A program made the translations under genes and the position numbers. The notes below the pieces were generated by a model that was not told the DNA's origin, searched no databases, and worked only from the letters and a program-made list of their open reading frames with translations. From positions 1-49,791 of the forward strand of contig JAEIOG010000029.1 of the NCBI GenBank assembly GCA_016342495.1: DNA of 49,791 nucleotides, in the 5' to 3' direction. The DNA comes from Phycisphaerae bacterium. Its GTDB lineage: Bacteria > Planctomycetota > Phycisphaerae > Sedimentisphaerales > SM23-30. The number at the start of each line of letters is the position of its first letter. Within the stretch, counting starts at the first letter, position 1. Shown here piece after piece: positions 42,233 through 49,791 of this stretch.

Positions 42233-45232
42233 ATGAATAAAATTAAAATTTTGCTTATGTTTTTGGTGCTGCAAAGCATTGTACTCGCTGAAATCAAACC
42301 TCCTTATACCGACTATTGTGAAATGTTGGCCCGAGATATTCAGGGCATTCAGCATGGCTTTCTGGCAGGCAGGCACATGTATTACTGTGGCGGCAAGACC
42401 AGTGCCGAATGGGATGTTATCGAAAATGAAACCATAGGGTTTACCCATCCGATGTTTCGCGATGGCAGGGCACGTGGCCATGGAATCATTACTGATACCT
42501 ATGGTACAGGTCATGACAAGTGGGGCTGGGAATTCTGGCGAAAGACCAGGGTCGCTTATGGCTCGGTTATTGTCAATGGCAAGCGATATGCTAATCCCGT
42601 TCCCAAACGTATGATCTGGCGGCCTGACAGACAGATTTGTGAGTATGAACTAGATGACGTGACCATAAAGGAAGTGAAATTTATTTCTGTAGATGATGTG
42701 CTATGTGATATTATCCAAAGCAGTCATCCAATTAGTGTTGAGTTCAAGGGCCAGAGCTTTTATAATAAAGAAGGTATTGGCACCTTCGATGGCGATTCGT
42801 TAAAACCTTTTAGCCAAAACTCAACTGCAAAGGCATATTACAACAAAGACGTTAATGCAATCCAGATCACCGAAGGTGGAACCATTATCGTCAAACCAAA
42901 CTGGGGCGAAAAGGCTGTCGAAGGTAAGCTAATGTATGATGGTATGAATGTTACACTAGCTGCTTCACAGGATATATCCTCATTGCTGCAACTTAAACAG
43001 CAGGACCAGGGCTATTGGAAATATTCATTTACGCTCGACTGTGAACCTGACAAACCTTTGGTTTTGGCTTTTGCGATGGGGGATGAACAAGGAGAAGTGT
43101 CAAATAGGGTAACAACACTGTTGGCTTCACCTGAAAAACACCTTGAAGATAAAACCGCATGGTTTAACAGTTTGCTTAATGATCAAATCCCATATTTCCG
43201 CTGTAGTGATGACAATGTCATAAAAACATATTATTATCTCTGGTCATTATATTTTATGTATTTTACTGACGCTGATGGCTGGGAAGAATATCCTCATACC
43301 CAAACCGCAATCAATAATTTCATGGGACTCCATGCCTGGGATTCATGGGTATATAGCTTGGTGGGCAGCTGGGTTGTTGATAAAGATGATTGGGCTCATG
43401 GCAATGTCCTGAGCTGGAAGCATATGGTCCAGTTCAAAAATAGAAACAACGCTCTGCCAGATAATTTTGGCAAAGCCTGGTATTCGCCAGCCTGGATGGG
43501 CATTGAGCTTGTCGTCGAAAATGCATGGAAACAATATCTCCAGTCTGGCGATATGGCATTTCTCAAAACTGCCTATGATGAATTATTTGTCCCCTTGTAT
43601 TTTGATAAAGGGCCAAGGTTTGGCTATGGTATCAATCTTATCGCTTTAGATACCCTGATTCTGATGGCTCAGGAGTTAGATCGTGACAACGATGTTAAAC
43701 ATTGGCAAGCTATGCGACCTGATATGGTCAAGAGATTTCAAGCTGGATGGGAGAGTAAGCATCCAGCTTATTATGGCGGCGGAACATTCCGAGACATATG
43801 GAATCTAGCAGCACTAATGTCCCCTGAGATGAAAACCCAATGGGCTGACAGATTAGTGAAAACATGGATCATGAATACCGAAACGGGTTTCTGGGGTCCT
43901 GTGACTCTTGATATTCGTCCGCCTGATGAAATCGAGAATGCTGTTTTTGCCGTTTCTACCATTAGCACCTGGCTGGTCGCCGAGGGCATGTTCCGTAACC
44001 ATTGTGATGCCGAAGCGGTTTATTGCACTTTAGGTCATCTCAATGGCATGGTTAAAGATTTTGGTTTTCCGGTCGCTCCAGAATGCTGGGATCCTGATTA
44101 TAAGCCCTGGGGTTCGATGTATTACAACTGGGATGGTGCGATGGTGCCTTTGATCATTGGCCGATTGGCAGGGATTACATGGTCTGTCCCTGAAAAAACA
44201 TTCAAAGTATCTGATCATTTGCCAGAGACCTGGGATTATGTTCATACCTTCACGCCCATCAAGCAGGGCCAGGAAATAAAATGGTGCGAAGTTAAGGTGA
44301 ATCGCATCCAAAATGGGCCAAATGTAACCAAAAATATAACAATTAAAGGCTGTCCGCTGGAGAATATTGTCCTCGAGCCTTGGCTGGAAAATAGAGAGCT
44401 GATGAAATCTGCTCCGCTGGTTTCTGAGGGTAAAATCTCCCAAAGAGGCCATGGCCTTTATCGATTTAATACCGCCAATGCCGAACTTAGTCTTGATCTT
44501 GGCAAAAGAACTAAAAGTATCCCATTGCTGGTTCGTGTCACGCCTTTTGAACGTACGTTTGTTGACGACATCACTATTAATGTAGCCCCTATGATCGCAG
44601 GCTCTCATGTGCGATATACCACCGATGGCAGCGAACCTACCGAAACATCTAAACTATATCAAGGCCCACTGAATTTCAATCATAATGCCACATTAAAAGT
44701 GCGAGCTTTCAGGCAGGGCGATACCCCTGGCCCCACAGTGACAGCTGAACTGATTAAAGCTAAATTGTCCGAATCGACAAAGCTATCCGCCCCGCAACAG
44801 GGATTACAATATGAATATTATGAGGGTAAATGGAAAAAATTACCTGATTTTGATAGCCTTAAAATCATAGTAAATGGAGTTGTAAAAGACTTTGATTTTT
44901 CTTGTGCTAAGCGTCCAGAGCATTTTGCGATAAGATATAAAGCCTACCTCGACGTTCCTGAAGATGGCATTTACTATTTCAATCTAAAATCAAACGATAG
45001 CAGCCAATTGTATATAGATCAGCAGCTGGTTGTTGATATGAATATTGGCACAATGGGTCGTGATCCATGGGACAAAACCGGTTTTATAGTCTTAAAGAAA
45101 GGTTTTCACCCAATTACAGTCCTGTACCATCAGGCAAAAACTGTAAAACACCTTAATATATCATGGGGGCGAGATAAAAATAAAATGCAAAAAATTGATC
45201 CCTCCAGCTTATTTTATAGCAGTCCCAACTGA
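42233..45232 (+). CDS. Secreted (alpha/alpha)6-type glycosidase with Fn3-assoc and PA14-like domains (999 aa)
   Basis: After a short signal peptide (KIKILLMFLVLQSIVLA) comes a catalytic-type region of about 730 residues from PPYTDYCEMLARDIQGIQHGF, homologous to the C-terminal part of the protein at 29498 (shared IPYFRCSDD, YPHTQTAINNFMG, APECWDPDYKPWG). Next is a chitobiase-C/Fn3-associated module (about 765-840, HVRYTTDGSEPT), and then a PA14-like carbohydrate-binding domain (about 860-990, KAYLDVPEDGIYYFNLKSND). The fold is inferred as an (alpha/alpha)6 barrel of MGH1/GH63-like type, and the substrate is unknown. The ATG at 42233 is preferred; the one at 42221 overlaps the sulfatase gene. 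Neither has a strong ribosome site. Adaptor modules present in the paralogue are missing here. Confidence 0.84.
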   Translation: MNKIKILLMFLVLQSIVLAEIKPPYTDYCEMLARDIQGIQHGFLAGRHMYYCGGKTSAEWDVIENETIGFTHPMFRDGRARGHGIITDTYGTGHDKWGWEFWRKTRVAYGSVIVNGKRYANPVPKRMIWRPDRQICEYELDDVTIKEVKFISVDDVLCDIIQSSHPISVEFKGQSFYNKEGIGTFDGDSLKPFSQNSTAKAYYNKDVNAIQITEGGTIIVKPNWGEKAVEGKLMYDGMNVTLAASQDISSLLQLKQQDQGYWKYSFTLDCEPDKPLVLAFAMGDEQGEVSNRVTTLLASPEKHLEDKTAWFNSLLNDQIPYFRCSDDNVIKTYYYLWSLYFMYFTDADGWEEYPHTQTAINNFMGLHAWDSWVYSLVGSWVVDKDDWAHGNVLSWKHMVQFKNRNNALPDNFGKAWYSPAWMGIELVVENAWKQYLQSGDMAFLKTAYDELFVPLYFDKGPRFGYGINLIALDTLILMAQELDRDNDVKHWQAMRPDMVKRFQAGWESKHPAYYGGGTFRDIWNLAALMSPEMKTQWADRLVKTWIMNTETGFWGPVTLDIRPPDEIENAVFAVSTISTWLVAEGMFRNHCDAEAVYCTLGHLNGMVKDFGFPVAPECWDPDYKPWGSMYYNWDGAMVPLIIGRLAGITWSVPEKTFKVSDHLPETWDYVHTFTPIKQGQEIKWCEVKVNRIQNGPNVTKNITIKGCPLENIVLEPWLENRELMKSAPLVSEGKISQRGHGLYRFNTANAELSLDLGKRTKSIPLLVRVTPFERTFVDDITINVAPMIAGSHVRYTTDGSEPTETSKLYQGPLNFNHNATLKVRAFRQGDTPGPTVTAELIKAKLSESTKLSAPQQGLQYEYYEGKWKKLPDFDSLKIIVNGVVKDFDFSCAKRPEHFAIRYKAYLDVPEDGIYYFNLKSNDSSQLYIDQQLVVDMNIGTMGRDPWDKTGFIVLKKGFHPITVLYHQAKTVKHLNISWGRDKNKMQKIDPSSLFYSSPN

Positions 45233-45380
45233 TCACTGATACTTGGTATTCAAACAGCGGCGAGCGCAAGCGACCCGCTAATTGTTTTGTAATCGTTCAA
45301 TCTGCAAATAAACTTTCTTGACTGATCAGCTTAAAGTTTTTAATATGCCTGTATTGAATAAGACTAGGAGTTAAGACTAT

Positions 45381-46655
45381 ATGGCATGCACCAGACGAAA
45401 ATTTATGAAATCCACTGCCCAGGCAACCTTTGCCGGTACTGCCTCTGCGGGTTTCTTTTTATCTGGGTGCAATAAAAAAGATAGCTCTAATAAAGTGAAA
45501 TTAGGTGTCAGTGGCTTCTCCGCAGATGCTTACCGAAAGCTCATCGACGAACTTGGCTTCACCGACAAGACAGGCATAGAAGTCGAAGTGGTGCTTCGTC
45601 CCAAAACTACCAATGAATTGTTGATGCAGATGGCAAGTTCCATTCAGGCAGGAACAAGTCCATACGATATTCTAGACTTTGAAGATAGCATCGCCATGAG
45701 CCTTTCCCGGGCTGGTTGGCTAGCTCCTCTTGACGATCTTATTTCCCAGGATGTATGGGATGACTTCACTCCTGCTCTAATGAAAATGACAAAGGATTGG
45801 GACCAGTATAAAGGCCAAACCTTTCGCATTCATCATAATTTTGAATTATGCTATTGGTGGTATCGCAAAGACTGGTTTGACAGTAAAGGCATAGCAGTCC
45901 CGAAAACATGGGACGATGTTTCAGCAATGGGCAAAGTTTTTACTGACAAAGCCGCTGGAATATGGGCCAGCGAAGAAGGCTTAATCAAAAACTGCAACCT
46001 TTCAGTATATCTCGAATGGATAACCCGCCAAGCTGGTGGCAACCCTTATCAAGCGGGGCCGGAATTGCAAGCTGCCTTACGTTATATTCATGATCTGATG
46101 TTCAAGCACGATGTCATGAACCCTTCATGTATCCAAAAAAATTATGATCAGCAGAACAATGATTATATTGCTGACCGTGTTGCTTTTATGCGACAATGGC
46201 CATTTTTTTATGATGTCACCAGGCAGCATAAAAAATGGTTCAACGAAGACAAAGTAGTTTGTGGCCTTCCGCCTGTCGGCCCAGCAGGGGCGGCGTCTTC
46301 CACATATGCCTGTGGTTGGGGTTGGGGAATACCCAAAACCGCACCAAGATATGATCAAGCTTGTGAATTGCTGAAGTTTTTGATTAGTGTTGAAAACAGC
46401 CCCAAACTGCTTAAATACAGCAACTGGTTCTTAAATGCTCGTCATTCTGTCTTGAACGCCGCTGGAGAAGATGGACTTGTCAAATATTTGAAAATGTATT
46501 TGGATGCTGGCATTGTCACAACTCGCCCGTTTCACTCTCGCAGGTATACAGAAGCAGTTTCAAAAATTGAAAATATCGCCTCAGCATATTTAACCAACCA
46601 GATCACGTTGGCCGATGCCATGAAATCAACACGTAAAAAAATGGATTTACTTTGA
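45381..46655 (+). CDS. Sugar ABC transporter substrate-binding lipoprotein (424 aa)
   Basis: A twin-arginine signal with lipobox (TRRKFMKSTAQATFAGTASAG ... LSGC) is followed by a type I extracellular solute-binding fold of the MalE/UgpB family: KVKLGVSGFSADAYRKLI, EVEVVLRPKTTNELLMQMASSIQAG, YDILDFEDSIAMSLSRAGWLAPLDDLI and the C-terminal YACGWGWGIPKTAPRYDQACELLKFL. It captures an oligosaccharide in the periplasm. Tat export of such a protein is uncommon. The gene overlaps the first permease gene by one base (TGATG) and lies 148 nt after the glycosidase. AGGAG precedes the ATG. Confidence 0.93.
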   Translation: MACTRRKFMKSTAQATFAGTASAGFFLSGCNKKDSSNKVKLGVSGFSADAYRKLIDELGFTDKTGIEVEVVLRPKTTNELLMQMASSIQAGTSPYDILDFEDSIAMSLSRAGWLAPLDDLISQDVWDDFTPALMKMTKDWDQYKGQTFRIHHNFELCYWWYRKDWFDSKGIAVPKTWDDVSAMGKVFTDKAAGIWASEEGLIKNCNLSVYLEWITRQAGGNPYQAGPELQAALRYIHDLMFKHDVMNPSCIQKNYDQQNNDYIADRVAFMRQWPFFYDVTRQHKKWFNEDKVVCGLPPVGPAGAASSTYACGWGWGIPKTAPRYDQACELLKFLISVENSPKLLKYSNWFLNARHSVLNAAGEDGLVKYLKMYLDAGIVTTRPFHSRRYTEAVSKIENIASAYLTNQITLADAMKSTRKKMDLL

Positions 46656-47530
46656 TGCACCAAAACAAACGAAAAGCAATATTGGTTTTTGCTATCCTGG
46701 TCGCTCCTGTAATCTTGCTGCGTTTAGCTACCGCTGCTTACCCCATAGGCCAAACCATCTGGCTAAGTATGACCGATACGCACCTCTTTGAAAGCGAGCA
46801 TGCATTTGTCGGCCTTGACAATTACCGCAACTTATTTGCCGATCCAGAATTTCGAAGTATACTTGGCTTTAGCCTTGTTTTTATCGTAGCTTCAACTTTA
46901 CTTGAAATATTTTTTGGCCTTCTTATTGCTTCATTGTTAAACACCAAATTCAAAGGCCGTTTTTTGGCCAGAACCATTAATTTACTCCCATGGGCAATCC
47001 CGACCATTGTAGCTGCATATGCATTTCAATGGCTGCTCGACGACCAGTTCGGTATGTTCAGCCATTGGATTTCGCAATTTACTGGCATGCGTCCTTCCGT
47101 GATGAGCTCTGCGTTAAATGCAAGAATTACCTTGATCCTGGTCAATGTATGGAAAAATGCGTCATTCATGGCGATTATTTTTCTCGCGGGACTTCAAGGC
47201 GTGCCACAAGAATTATATGAAGCTGCCAGAGTTGACGGTGCTGGCCCTCTAACGCGATTTTTTAAAATAACAATTCCCATGCTCATGCCTCTACTAATTA
47301 CAATGGGTATGTTTTTCCTGATCTGGCAGTTGACCAATTTCGATCTGGTCTATGGCCTGACAAGCGGTGGCCCTGGCACTGCCACGACCATTGTCCCACT
47401 GAATATTTTCCATGAAGGATTGATATTCTTTAAATTTGGTTATGCATCAGCAATTAGTGTCATACTGATGGTTTTTGTCGCCGTGCTTGGCCTTGTGGGT
47501 GTTTGGCAGTTTAGACGATTTGATTATTGA
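46655..47530 (+). CDS. Sugar ABC permease, MalF/UgpA type (291 aa)
   Basis: Six membrane helices are visible, with the EAA loop VPQELYEAARVDGAGPLTRF followed by FKITIPMLMP, which docks on the ATPase. The N terminus KAILVFAILVAPVILLRLATAAYPI is the usual first helix of the MalF/UgpA branch. The ATG at 46655 overlaps the stop of the binding-protein gene, so the two are translationally coupled. It forms the channel with the next protein. No ATPase gene follows. Confidence 0.94.
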   Translation: MHQNKRKAILVFAILVAPVILLRLATAAYPIGQTIWLSMTDTHLFESEHAFVGLDNYRNLFADPEFRSILGFSLVFIVASTLLEIFFGLLIASLLNTKFKGRFLARTINLLPWAIPTIVAAYAFQWLLDDQFGMFSHWISQFTGMRPSVMSSALNARITLILVNVWKNASFMAIIFLAGLQGVPQELYEAARVDGAGPLTRFFKITIPMLMPLLITMGMFFLIWQLTNFDLVYGLTSGGPGTATTIVPLNIFHEGLIFFKFGYASAISVILMVFVAVLGLVGVWQFRRFDY

Positions 47531-48411
47531 AAGTTTTTTTGAAAATGAACAATTTAAAATCAAATAATAATTCAGTTAACAAAGGGGCTTTGGCTCAAAA
47601 GCTATTCATGTACATCGCTTTGGCCATATTTGTCCTTGTTGTAATAATACCTTTTTATTGGCTAATGAAAGCTTCAGTATCAACGCCCGAGCAATTGGTA
47701 GAGATACCTCCGTTGTTATTTCCAAAACCTGTGCTGGATAATTTTCAGACCCTGGCAACCCAATTACCTTTAACTCAATATCTGCTAAACTCAATTATCT
47801 TTTCTGGTGTAACAGCTTTGGCTACAGTCTTTTGCTGTTTTCTTGCCGCTTATGCATTTGCCCGCATTCCCTGCCCAGGTTCCAGCTTTCTGCTTTGGGC
47901 ATTAGTAATAACAATGGCTTTGCCGGAAATAGCAACGATTATCCCTTTGTATCGAATGTTAGGGGCCATGCATTTGTTGGATTCATTGACTGGATTAATC
48001 TTTGTAATGACTAGCGTGCTTACCCCATTTACTGTTTGGGTTTTTATCCCTTTTATCAAACAAATACCGATTTCAATCGAAGAAGCTGCTGTCGTTGACG
48101 GGGCAAACCTCTGGACGATTCTATGGCGAATTTATTTGCCGGTGATGACCCCTGCGATTGTGACCATGATGATCATTAATTTTGTTAATGCATGGAATAA
48201 TCTGCTTTATCCCCTGACATTTTCTGTTACAGCTAAATCCAAATGCATGAGTGTCGCCATAACCGAAGTTTTCCAGACCGAGGTCCCCTGGGGCCAACCC
48301 TGGCATCTAGTTAGTGCCTTAGGCGTCGTTATGGTGATTCCCGTTCTTGTCCTGATCCTCTCCTCCCAACGTGCCGTTGTCCGTGGCTTAACTCACGGTG
48401 CGGTGAAGTAA
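47527..48411 (+). CDS. Sugar ABC permease, MalG/UgpE type (294 aa)
   Basis: Six membrane helices and the EAA loop IPISIEEAAVVDGANLWTILWRIYLPVMTPA identify the MalG/UgpE branch. The frame can start at a TTG (47527) that overlaps the upstream stop, or at the ATG at 47545, which gives 288 aa. Neither has a good ribosome site; coupled translation favours the TTG. It is the last gene of the transporter operon. The C terminus RAVVRGLTHGAVK is standard. Confidence 0.93.
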   Translation: MKVFLKMNNLKSNNNSVNKGALAQKLFMYIALAIFVLVVIIPFYWLMKASVSTPEQLVEIPPLLFPKPVLDNFQTLATQLPLTQYLLNSIIFSGVTALATVFCCFLAAYAFARIPCPGSSFLLWALVITMALPEIATIIPLYRMLGAMHLLDSLTGLIFVMTSVLTPFTVWVFIPFIKQIPISIEEAAVVDGANLWTILWRIYLPVMTPAIVTMMIINFVNAWNNLLYPLTFSVTAKSKCMSVAITEVFQTEVPWGQPWHLVSALGVVMVIPVLVLILSSQRAVVRGLTHGAVK

Positions 48412-48766
48412 AGAGTAGTTGTCAAACATGTGCGTGTCCTCATCAAAAACTAATTAGAGCATGAAAATGAGTGAAATTTGATATTGATTTTGTAATAATT
48501 GATTTTTGGAAACAGAAGATGAGGGTGTTTTAGCTTATCTCTGAGCCTAAAATATGAAATTAGGAAGCATTATCCTGATGTGTGCGCACCGATTTTGTTG
48601 AGCTTGATGGTATGCTTAAATTTTGCTTCAGATTTTGAAGCTAAGCACCCCAAACTAGTCCTCTAAATGATGCTATGACGATTCGGACAGGCAAACAATA
48701 AGGCCAGAAGGGTGCGAAGGTAAGTGATAGAGAAAAACAGCGTCTCAATCAACTTGCCCTCCATAC
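48412..48766. other. Non-coding stretch after the transporter genes
   Basis: No gene and no strong terminator are recognised in these 355 nt. The last 50 nt may be decayed integrase-coding sequence, but the frames are broken. Confidence 0.4.
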
Positions 48767-49146
48767 GTCCAGCTAGACGGCAAGAATGCCAAAAGCGGTA
48801 AGGACGCAAGAATTCCTCTTCAGTTAGAACTTATCTAAAAGACAAATTGGGTGTTTATCGCAAACGAACATTAGCTGATAGTCGGACAGTTTCTCCAATT
48901 GCTTTACCTGGCAATATGCCACTGTTTAATGTGCCGCGTGACTTTATCAAAATATTTGATCGTGACTTGAAGGCCGCAGGGATCACTAAACGCCACTTAC
49001 AAGGCCGAACGGTCGATATCTATCGTCTAAGGCATACTTTCGCAACGATGTTCTCTAAGGCCCGTGTAAACCCGCGTATCGCCCAGGAACTTCTCAGACA
49101 TAGCGATATCAGCCTCACGATGAATACTTATCTTTCCTGGCGATAA
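48767..49146 (+). pseudogene. Tyrosine recombinase C-terminal fragment, frameshifted
   Basis: The first frame reads VQLDGKNAKSGKDARIPLQLELI, typical of the strand region before the catalytic box, and stops at 48836. A -1 shift then gives LGVYRKRTLADSRTVSPI ... DIYRLRHTFATMFSKARVNPRIAQELLRHSDISLTMNTY, holding the R-H-x-x-(R/H) box and the catalytic Tyr of phage-type integrases. The N-terminal domain is absent and the C-terminal tail ends abruptly after YLSWR where another relic begins. It cannot make an active enzyme. Confidence 0.8.
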
Positions 49147-49214
49147 TCAGCATTGCCAAAATCGTCAGGAATTGATTTGTCAAAAGTGGTTTGAATTGGT
49201 AAAATTGTCGCCAT
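49128..49214 (-). pseudogene. N-terminal gene relic, 28 codons (possible transposase start)
   Basis: A good ribosome site AGGGAG is followed by an ATG at 49214 and MATILPIQTTFDKSIPDDFG, then NADYRQER and a stop where the sequence joins the integrase fragment. It resembles, from memory only, the start of a planctomycete transposase-type protein. A 12-bp palindrome GGGAGTACTCCC lies over the ribosome site. I cannot confirm the family. Confidence 0.3.
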
Positions 49215-49341
49215 GGGAGTACTCCCTTCGGGATGATTTTTTGTGATGGAAAAATTATAGCACACCTAATTTTACCATTTTGGCACAAATTCGCTAGCTG
49301 TAATTGTATAAATATCACATAAATCTTTTTATGACAAGCAC

Positions 49342-49791
49342 TTATGGTTGTGGATAAGCTCTAAATATCTTGATGAAATCACACCGCAAAATGCAAAGGA
49401 TTTTCGTGTTTATCTTCGCAGTGTTGTGAAGCTTGGTGAGAACACAATACGAAGGCTGTTTGTGAATGGATTGGTAACTCGCCACAGATAGCAATGGCGC
49501 ATTATGCCCAGGTCACAGAAGAAGATATGCACGAGGCTGCTTGAAAGAGTGTGATGGCCGACGCAAATGCCATGGTGAAAAATCCGGTGCAGAACCTTGC
49601 CGAACAGAATCGCATGGAGTTGGCCAATAATAGCTTGAATGATTGTAAAGGCTTGGAAAACAAGGGTTTATGCCAGCGCAATAAAAAACCTGCGATTCTA
49701 TGCGAACCGCAGGAATGGGCGATACAGGACTTGAGCGAATTTGCGCAAAGTGTTGGTAGTAAAGGAGTTATGGATAGTGAGGGTGTTGGTG
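49342..49791 (+). pseudogene. Second integrase relic: SAM-like N domain joined to C-terminal tail
   Basis: One frame gives SSKYLDEITPQNAKDFRVYL and then KLGENTIRR, the core-binding SAM-like domain of tyrosine recombinases. It then shifts into CEWIGNSPQIAMAHYAQVT plus EEDMHEAA (stop at 49542-49544), which matches the end of the catalytic domain including the Tyr. The whole catalytic core between them is deleted. After the stop the frame remains open to the window end (MADANAMVKNPVQNLAEQN ...). A different frame near 49714 reads GDTGLER, similar to the GDTGLEPVT tails common on planctomycete integrases. It is a clear internal-deletion pseudogene and may continue beyond the window. Confidence 0.65.

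Noticed and set aside
45280-45320. Fourth copy of the conserved promoter element upstream of the binding-protein gene
   Set aside because: GTTTTG and CTGCAAATAA are there, but the spacing is 3 nt short and the CTATTT word is missing.

Overview
The window looks like chromosome from a planctomycete, most likely a Phycisphaerae/Sedimentisphaerales-type marine or sediment anaerobe. This is an inference from the mix of formylglycine sulfatases, GH127 enzymes, PEP-CTERM and dockerin-bearing secreted proteins, an H-X9-DG-type pseudopilin and planctomycete-style integrase relics. No rRNA, tRNA or CRISPR array was recognised.

Region 1 (1-12345) is an A+T-rich accessory island that reads like a conflict or stress system. 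A six-gene minus-strand operon (51-3130) encodes a small acidic protein, a minimal E2-like (UBC-fold) protein, a JAB/JAMM isopeptidase, an E1/ThiF-like adenylyltransferase, a Cys-rich RING/treble-clef protein and an unknown protein. This is the core of a prokaryotic ubiquitin-like conjugation system. It is divergent from a regulator with an RtcR-like CARF N-terminal domain, a sigma-54 AAA+ domain and a Fis-type HTH. A near-perfect sigma-54 -24/-12 promoter (TGGCAC-N5-TTGCA) lies between them and points into the ubiquitin-like operon. Directly downstream of the regulator are a 1427-residue UPF1-like SF1 helicase, a winged-helix-containing unknown and a two-HKD phospholipase-D-family protein, with overlapping reading frames. 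The working model is that a ligand (a cyclic oligonucleotide or RNA-damage signal) activates the CARF regulator, which switches on ubiquitin-like conjugation by sigma-54, with the helicase/PLD operon as a partner effector. The island ends inside a THI5/NMT1-PAS sensor gene whose kinase part is missing.

Region 2 (12345-15063) holds the truncated sensor and a nested palindromic repeat.

Region 3 (15064-48411) is a polysaccharide-utilisation locus: a MalK/UgpC-type ATPase; pseudopilin, sulfatase and GH127 lipoprotein genes; a divergent cytoplasmic GH127 and AraC regulator pair; PEP-CTERM and dockerin surface proteins; two large modular enzymes (a putative (alpha/alpha)6 glycosidase and a sulfatase, each fused behind a beta-repeat, FN3-like modules and a dockerin); a third GH127; an aldose 1-epimerase; and a second sulfatase plus glycosidase pair that lacks the adaptor modules. 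A substrate-binding lipoprotein and two MalF/MalG-type permeases follow and presumably use the distant ATPase. The likely substrate is a sulfated, arabinofuranose-containing glycan. Three transcription units share a conserved promoter element (16299, 24670, 36104) that fits an AraC-type operator.

Region 4 (48412-49791) is a graveyard of tyrosine-integrase fragments, which marks the right side as a recombination hot spot.
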